A stretch of 10,835 nucleotides of DNA from Tannerella sp. (lineage in GTDB: Bacteria; Bacteroidota; Bacteroidia; Bacteroidales; Tannerellaceae). A program made the translations under genes and the position numbers. The notes beneath the pieces were generated by a model. It was given only the letters and a program-made list of their open reading frames with translations. It did not search any database and was not told where the DNA came from. The first letter of the stretch is position 1. Each line of letters starts with the position of its first letter. The DNA lies in contig JAIRXI010000184.1 of the NCBI GenBank assembly GCA_031268395.1, forward strand, positions 1 to 10,835. The letters are read 5' to 3'. Shown here piece after piece: positions 6,571 to 10,835 of the stretch.

Positions 6571-6722
6571 GGGCGGGGATACGCACCCTGTTCAGAAACA
6601 GGATGCATGTCCGGGTGATTGCTTCAATACATTCGCCGGTGACGAATTTGGTGCGGTTGCCCTGGAAAAGGCGGCGGGCGTTTTGGAGGAAGACAGATTT
6701 TTTTTATCTTTGCCGCCTGTAA
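6569..6722 (+). pseudogene. Possible coding remnant upstream of the M28 gene
   Basis: The plus-strand frame that follows the TGA at 6566 reads through a protein-like stretch (CFNTFAGDEFGAVALEKAAG, then VLEEDRFF) with no start codon at its left end. It runs straight into the M28 promoter boxes. I do not recognise the family. Amino-acid composition suggests a decayed gene end, but an accidental open frame in GC-rich DNA is equally possible; the opposite strand is also open here. The frame overlaps the worn family-A arm at 6617-6644. Confidence 0.22.
6682..6712 (+). promoter_or_regulatory. Bacteroides-type promoter of the M28 peptidase gene
   Basis: TTTG (6682-6685), a 19-bp spacer and TATCTTTG (6705-6712) match the Bacteroides primary-sigma consensus (TTTG, 19-21 bp, TAnnTTTG) at every defined position. 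Transcription would start near 6716-6720, leaving a leader of about 70 bases that contains hairpin B copy 3. No operator sequence is apparent. Confidence 0.8.
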
Positions 6723-6735
6723 ACAGAAACCGCCG

Positions 6736-6756
6736 GCGCGGACTGCCAGTCCGTGC
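6736..6756. repeat. Family-B GC hairpin, copy 3, in the M28 leader
   Basis: GCGCGGACT pairs with AGTCCGTGC around GCC, 9 bp with one G-T wobble. It would form in the untranslated leader about 20 bases from the predicted transcript start and 34 bases before the ATG. It has no T-tract and is not placed to hide the start codon, so a regulatory role is not shown. Confidence 0.7.
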
Positions 6757-6790
6757 TTTCTGTCGTTGGCGGATATGAAACAGTAACTTA

Positions 6791-8119
6791 ATGATAAATA
6801 ACACCGTGAAATTTGTTGCATTGCTGAAAAAAAGAATCAAAATACGCCTGCCGGGAACATGGCTGTTCATCTGGCTTACGGTTGCCGCTGCCTCCGGGCA
6901 GGATGTTGAATACGCCCGCCGGGTCATCGGGACGCTTGCGTCGCCCCGTTTTGCCGGAAGAGGTTACGTGGCCGGCGGAAACGACCGGGCTGCCGCATAT
7001 CTGAAACGGCAATATGCCCGATGGGGATTGAAACCTTTCGGAAAAGATTATGAGCAGCCGTTTGAGATAACCGTCAATACGTTTCCTTCGACGATGAGAC
7101 TGCTGGTGGACGGGGTAGAACTTGTCCCCGGCGAGGATTATCTGGTCGATCCGGCATCGCCTTCTTTCAGCGGAACGCACGAGGTCTATGTCGCCGACAG
7201 GCAGGACCTGCTTGACGACAGCCGCCTGGCGACCATCAAGGAAAATGCCGCCGGAAAGATTCTGATTCTTGACGGAAGCGGACTGAAAACCGACGACGGG
7301 GAACGAATTAAGCAGTTAAAGCAAGCGGTCGGATTACTGAAACAGGACACCCTGTCGCCCATTGTGGCCGTCATTGAATATTCGCCGGCGAAACTGACGT
7401 GGTATATATCCAAAACGCAGGCGGCGCGACCCGCATTTACGGTGAAAAAAGAACTGGATTTGAAAAACGTCCGGAAAATCGGCATCAGGGTAAAAGCCCG
7501 GATGACGACCTGCGAAACGCGAAACATCGTCGGATACATCGAAGGAGCCGCACGCCCCGATTCGTTCCTGACGATTACCGCACATTACGACCATATCGGC
7601 ATGATGGGCAAAAAAGCATGCTTCCACGGCGCCAACGACAATGCCAGCGGAGTATCGATGCTGCTGAATCTGGCCAAACATTTTGCCGCGCACCCGCACA
7701 AATATTCGATCGCCTTTATCGCCACGTCGGCCGAAGAAGTCGGGATTGTCGGCGCAAAATACTTCACGGAACATCCTTTGTTTGAACTGGAGAGAATCAG
7801 GTTCCTGGTGAATTTCGACATGGCAGGAGGGGGCGACGAGGGGATTCAGGTAGTCAACGGCAGCGTCTATCAGGAACTGTTCGACCGGATGACGAAGATA
7901 AACGGGGAAAAACATTACCTGCCGGAGGTTCGGATAAGAGGCGAATCCTGTAACAGCGACCATTGTCCGTTTTATCAGAAAGGCGTGCCGGCTTTCTTCA
8001 TCTATACGCTGGGCGGTTCTTCCGCCTATCATGATATCCACGACCGCAGCGAAACACTGCCACTGACAGCCTTTGCTAATTATTTCAGACTGGCGGTCGA
8101 CTTTTTCAATACATTTTAG
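6791..8119 (+). CDS. Exported M28 family zinc peptidase
   Basis: This 442-residue protein is a two-zinc exopeptidase-type hydrolase of family M28, probably an aminopeptidase acting on peptides in the periplasm or at the surface. All expected metal and catalytic residues are visible: His265 (TAHYDHIG), bridging Asp283 (GANDNASG), the Glu315-Glu316 pair (TSAEE, general base and ligand), Asp343 (NFDMAG) and His414 (AYHDIHD). Residues 1-20 are basic, residues 21-35 are hydrophobic (GTWLFIWLTVAAAS), and cleavage is likely near Gly36-Gln37; no lipobox Cys is present. Residues 100-250 look like a protease-associated-type insert between the N-terminal segment and the catalytic core, the usual layout in this family. 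ATG 6791 gives a rather long basic n-region, but no better start is seen. The gene has its own promoter and converges with the S9 gene. Exact substrate specificity is not inferable. Confidence 0.93.
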   Translation: MINNTVKFVALLKKRIKIRLPGTWLFIWLTVAAASGQDVEYARRVIGTLASPRFAGRGYVAGGNDRAAAYLKRQYARWGLKPFGKDYEQPFEITVNTFPSTMRLLVDGVELVPGEDYLVDPASPSFSGTHEVYVADRQDLLDDSRLATIKENAAGKILILDGSGLKTDDGERIKQLKQAVGLLKQDTLSPIVAVIEYSPAKLTWYISKTQAARPAFTVKKELDLKNVRKIGIRVKARMTTCETRNIVGYIEGAARPDSFLTITAHYDHIGMMGKKACFHGANDNASGVSMLLNLAKHFAAHPHKYSIAFIATSAEEVGIVGAKYFTEHPLFELERIRFLVNFDMAGGGDEGIQVVNGSVYQELFDRMTKINGEKHYLPEVRIRGESCNSDHCPFYQKGVPAFFIYTLGGSSAYHDIHDRSETLPLTAFANYFRLAVDFFNTF

Positions 8120-8132
8120 AATAAAATAATGC

Positions 8133-8157
8133 CGGCGCGGACTTGCAGTCCGCGCCG
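8133..8157. repeat. Family-B GC hairpin, copy 4, between convergent genes
   Basis: CGGCGCGGACT pairs perfectly with AGTCCGCGCCG (11 bp) around TGC. It lies 13 bases after the M28 stop. On the minus strand it is followed by GCATTATTTTATT, so it may help end transcripts arriving from the S9 gene. On the plus strand no T-tract follows. Confidence 0.8.
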
Positions 8158-8173
8158 ACCTGTGATTGATAAT

Positions 8174-8199
8174 CCGGTACGGGCGCAAGCCCGCGCCGG
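8174..8199. repeat. Family-B-like GC hairpin, copy 5, GCAA loop
   Basis: CCGGTACGGGC pairs with GCCCGCGCCGG around GCAA, 11 positions with one G-T wobble and one A/C mismatch. The core differs from the other copies (GGGC-GCAA-GCCC), but the outer GC-rich arms match. With copy 4 it fills the 112-bp gap between the converging M28 and S9 genes. Confidence 0.72.
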
Positions 8200-8231
8200 C
8201 ATGTCTGCGTGCTTCTGAGGCGCTATTATCG

Positions 8232-10835
8232 TTACGGAACCGGTTCCTCCATCTCCAGCCCCCACGTCCGTCCTTTTTGGGTGGCCGGGACGCCGTCGCG
8301 CATCCAGGCCGGCATGGGATCGCCTTTCAGGTAGCAGTCGAAAAACTGTTGCAGGCGGATGGCCAGGTCGCGCATGTTCCGGCGTTGCGTCAGGTTGTGT
8401 TCTTCCCCGTTGTACTGGAGCATCCAGACGGTTTTCTCCAGCCGGCGCAGGGCAGTGAAGTACTCAATGCCCTGATACCAGGGGACTGCCCCGTCGTTGT
8501 CGTTGTGCATGATCAGCAGGGGTGTTTCCACCTTGTCGGCGAAGAAGAGCGGAGAATTTTCGATATACAGATCCAACCCCTCCCACAGGTGTTTGCCGAT
8601 GCGGCTTTGCTGGCGTTCGTACTGCATCTGCCGGTTCAGTCCCGTACTCCACCGGATGCCCCCGTAGGCGCTGGTCATGTTGGCCACCGGCGCGCCGGCG
8701 CCGGCTGCCGCAAACATGGAGGTTTGCGTAATCAGATATGCCACCTGATAACCTCCCCAGCTTTGTCCCTGTATGCCGATATGATCCCTGTCCACCCACG
8801 GATGGCCGCAAAGCATCTCGGCCCCCGCCACAATGGAATTGAAGGCGCTTTGCCCCGGATGTCCGTCGGCGTAGTGAATGTTGGGCGTGAAGACCAGGTA
8901 GCCACGGCTGCAATAGAATGGGATGTTGATGGTGGAACGGCTCGGCGCCGGAGCAAAGTAGCGGTACAGTTCGTCCGAGTGCCTTTCGTAGAAATAGATC
9001 AGCAGCGGATAAGTCCGTGTGGAGTCGAAATCTTCGGGTTTGTAGAGGATACCCTCCAGGTCGAAGCCGTCTTTCGATTTCCAGTAGACCAGTTCGGACG
9101 TACCCCAGAGGTAGTCTTTCATTTGGGGGTTGATATGGCTCACCTGCGTTTCCCGCTTCCAGCGGTCGGCCGTGATCCACACATCCGGCGAGAGGTTGAA
9201 GTTGGATTTGGTATACAGGAAGACGTCCGCCATTTTCGCCTTGACGGGTGTCGAGAACGTGTATTTACCCATGACCCTCTTTTCCGGGCCCCTTTTGGGT
9301 GAGAAGCTGAAAAAGCCGCTTTCCTTGGTGCGGTTGTCGAACGCGGAAAAGAGGAAAGGTTCGCGGTCATTCACATAATCATAATCGTTTGTCAGGCGGA
9401 TATTGCGGAACGTGATCCCGTGTTTGCGCCCATATCCTCCGGTAATGTTCCGGGGAGGGACGACGCCTTCCGGGTCAACCTGCCAGATGTCGTACCGGTC
9501 ATACAGGTAGAGGGCGCGGTCGTTTTCGCTCCATCCCATGGCGCCGAACGACCCCGGTTTTTCGGGCCGTTCGCCGCGCATATCCCGGAAATCCGTGTCC
9601 AGGCCTTCCGTCAGGCAGCGGGTTTGTCTGTCGGCGATTGAGTAGAGGTACCACCGGGCGCTGTCCCGGTCGAACCAGGTCAGGTATTTCCCCCGGACCG
9701 AGATGCCCGGCGTGTCGTCCATTCCTTTTGCCACCAGCGTCCTTTCGCCGGTTTTGGTATGTACGGCATACACGTCGTTGCGCGCCCTGCCTGTCCACTG
9801 CGATTCCTTGCGATACCCGACCGTGCTGTATCCCATGGCATAGTCGCTGTTTCCCCGGTCTGCCGTGACGATCTCGGCCAGGTCGACGGATCCGAGTTGA
9901 ACGAAACGCTCCGGCGCGTCCATGTTGAACACGCACAGATAAGAGCGTCTCCGTTCGCTGCCCAGCTGTTTGAGCTGCACGGTGGACAGATAGTCGTCGT
10001 TGTAATGCCAGATGTCGAGCTGCGCCTTTTCGCTTTCGGCTACTGTGGTGTCTTTGGGAGGAGGGATGGGGGCGATACCGAAATACAGTTTGCGTCCGTC
10101 CTCGCTGAACGAGGGGGGGCGGCTGGAGCTGACAGCCCAGCCGTCGGGCATTTGCGCGGAGAGCGTGTCGGCCATTTTCCGGAGATCGACGGACGCCGTG
10201 GCGGTATGAAACAGGTCGAAGACTTTGGATTCGTTTTTCGTCGTGTCGGCCGTGGCCAGGAAAGCAATCTGCTCATCCTTTTCGTCCAGGACGGGCGATT
10301 GGTATTCTCCTTTCCCTTCCCTCAGGACGAGCGAGGTGCGCGTCGCCGGACGGTAGAGGTAGATGCCGGGCAGGGACGTGCTGTCTCCGGCGGCGGGACG
10401 GGTGATGTAGGAGAGGTATTTCCCGTTTTTGCCGGCGACATACTGCGAAACGTACGGGATGGTATCCTGCGTATGGGAGGGCAGGTGATGAATGATCAGG
10501 TATTCGTTTTTAGCCTGTTCGCCGGAGTCTTTGGGCATGGCGGCGGTATAGGCGAAGTAGTCGGACGCTTTTTCGGGCATCCCGTATCCGCCGGCCGGCC
10601 CGAGCCTGTTCACCTGCGCCGTACCCAGCGTCAGGTATCCAAGGCTGTCTTCCGGCATCTCGCCGGCTTTCTTTTTCTCTTTCCGCGCCTGCTTCTTTTC
10701 CGCCTCCGAAGGTTTTATGCGAAAGACCAGCGTCTTGGAATCGCTGCTGATCCGGGGCTGGAATCCCCGCTCGATGCGTGTGACGGCAAGGGTTTTGAGG
10801 TGAATTACTTCCAGGGTACTGTCCCCCTCCTGGGG
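8232..10835 (-). CDS. S9 family (prolyl oligopeptidase-type) serine peptidase, N-terminus outside window
   Basis: A serine peptidase with an N-terminal beta-propeller and C-terminal alpha/beta-hydrolase domain; such enzymes cleave short peptides, in Bacteroidota usually in the periplasm. The frame is open to the right edge: 59 codons lie before the ATG at 10658, ending in a charged stretch (FRIKPSEAEKKQARKEKKKA) that leads into MPEDSLG. Hence 10658 is an internal Met and the true start with any signal peptide lies beyond 10835. Numbered from that Met, the triad is Ser633 (GIQGQSWGGYQ), Asp722 (HNDNDGAVPW) and His754 (NGEEHNL). The hydrolase domain spans roughly 530-800 and the propeller precedes it, with blade-like segments such as GRKLYFGIAP and RALYLYDRYDIWQVD. 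The sequence around the Ser (QTSMFAAAGAGAPVANMTSA) is as I remember Bacteroides homologues. The stop is TAA at 8234-8232. No lesion is seen. Substrate preference is not inferable. Confidence 0.95.
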   Translation of the reverse strand, partial: PQEGDSTLEVIHLKTLAVTRIERGFQPRISSDSKTLVFRIKPSEAEKKQARKEKKKAGEMPEDSLGYLTLGTAQVNRLGPAGGYGMPEKASDYFAYTAAMPKDSGEQAKNEYLIIHHLPSHTQDTIPYVSQYVAGKNGKYLSYITRPAAGDSTSLPGIYLYRPATRTSLVLREGKGEYQSPVLDEKDEQIAFLATADTTKNESKVFDLFHTATASVDLRKMADTLSAQMPDGWAVSSSRPPSFSEDGRKLYFGIAPIPPPKDTTVAESEKAQLDIWHYNDDYLSTVQLKQLGSERRRSYLCVFNMDAPERFVQLGSVDLAEIVTADRGNSDYAMGYSTVGYRKESQWTGRARNDVYAVHTKTGERTLVAKGMDDTPGISVRGKYLTWFDRDSARWYLYSIADRQTRCLTEGLDTDFRDMRGERPEKPGSFGAMGWSENDRALYLYDRYDIWQVDPEGVVPPRNITGGYGRKHGITFRNIRLTNDYDYVNDREPFLFSAFDNRTKESGFFSFSPKRGPEKRVMGKYTFSTPVKAKMADVFLYTKSNFNLSPDVWITADRWKRETQVSHINPQMKDYLWGTSELVYWKSKDGFDLEGILYKPEDFDSTRTYPLLIYFYERHSDELYRYFAPAPSRSTINIPFYCSRGYLVFTPNIHYADGHPGQSAFNSIVAGAEMLCGHPWVDRDHIGIQGQSWGGYQVAYLITQTSMFAAAGAGAPVANMTSAYGGIRWSTGLNRQMQYERQQSRIGKHLWEGLDLYIENSPLFFADKVETPLLIMHNDNDGAVPWYQGIEYFTALRRLEKTVWMLQYNGEEHNLTQRRNMRDLAIRLQQFFDCYLKGDPMPAWMRDGVPATQKGRTWGLEMEEPVP

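Noticed and set aside
7334..8188. A 284-residue minus-strand open frame opposite the M28 gene
   Set aside because: The plus strand carries every M28 metal ligand in order, so this is an antisense shadow.
8133..8199. Confident bidirectional intrinsic terminator between M28 and S9
   Set aside because: The hairpins are strong, but there is no T-tract on the plus strand and only an interrupted one on the minus strand, so they are listed as repeats with possible terminator activity.
8166..9302. A 378-residue plus-strand open frame opposite the S9 gene
   Set aside because: The minus strand here encodes the S9 catalytic domain with an intact Ser-Asp-His triad; the plus frame is a GC-driven shadow that starts inside hairpin B copy 5.
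10656..10658. ATG as the start of the S9 gene
   Set aside because: The frame stays open for 59 more codons to the window edge, encodes residues typical of this family, and a signal peptide is missing after the ATG.

Overview
The window looks like a piece of a Bacteroidota chromosome, most likely order Bacteroidales. Three things point there: a SusC/SusD outer-membrane importer pair, promoters of the Bacteroides type (TTTG, 19 bp, TAnnTTTG), and start codons without obvious Shine-Dalgarno sequences. No tRNA, rRNA, integrase, transposase or CRISPR locus was seen. The species cannot be told from this sequence.

Layout: (1) 1-4546, + strand: the 3' part of a susC-like TonB-dependent receptor, its 5' end outside the window, followed 24 bp later by a complete susD-like lipoprotein gene. 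A strong intrinsic terminator at 4564-4604 closes the operon. (2) 4605-6790: a repeat-rich stretch of about 2.2 kb. It holds three tandem copies of a long inverted-repeat element (family A, 4813-5135), a minus-strand gene for a 230-residue protein of unknown function (5288-5980), and an array of twelve palindromic 21-bp units (6074-6316) in an AT-rich pocket that may encode a heptapeptide-repeat protein. A fourth family-A element with perfect 30-bp arms follows (6499-6570), and a Bacteroides-type promoter (6682-6712) drives the next gene. (3) 6791-8119, + strand: an exported M28 zinc peptidase with all metal ligands present. (4) 8232-10835, - strand: an S9 (prolyl-oligopeptidase family) serine peptidase that converges on the M28 gene and whose N-terminus lies beyond the right edge.

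Five short GC-rich hairpins (family B, core CGGACTTGCAGTCCG or a variant) sit at transcript ends or in a leader: after susD, after the 230-aa gene, in the M28 leader, and two between the convergent peptidase genes.

Functionally, SusC/SusD form an outer-membrane import machine whose substrate cannot be told from this window because no glycosidase or sulfatase adjoins it. The two exported peptidases would degrade peptides in the periplasm or at the surface. A shared role in peptide scavenging is possible but rests only on proximity, since the genes are in separate transcription units. The most unusual part is 5136-6498: promoter-like sequence, palindromic 21-bp array, unknown gene and terminal hairpin, all bracketed by exact 30-bp inverted copies of the family-A arm.
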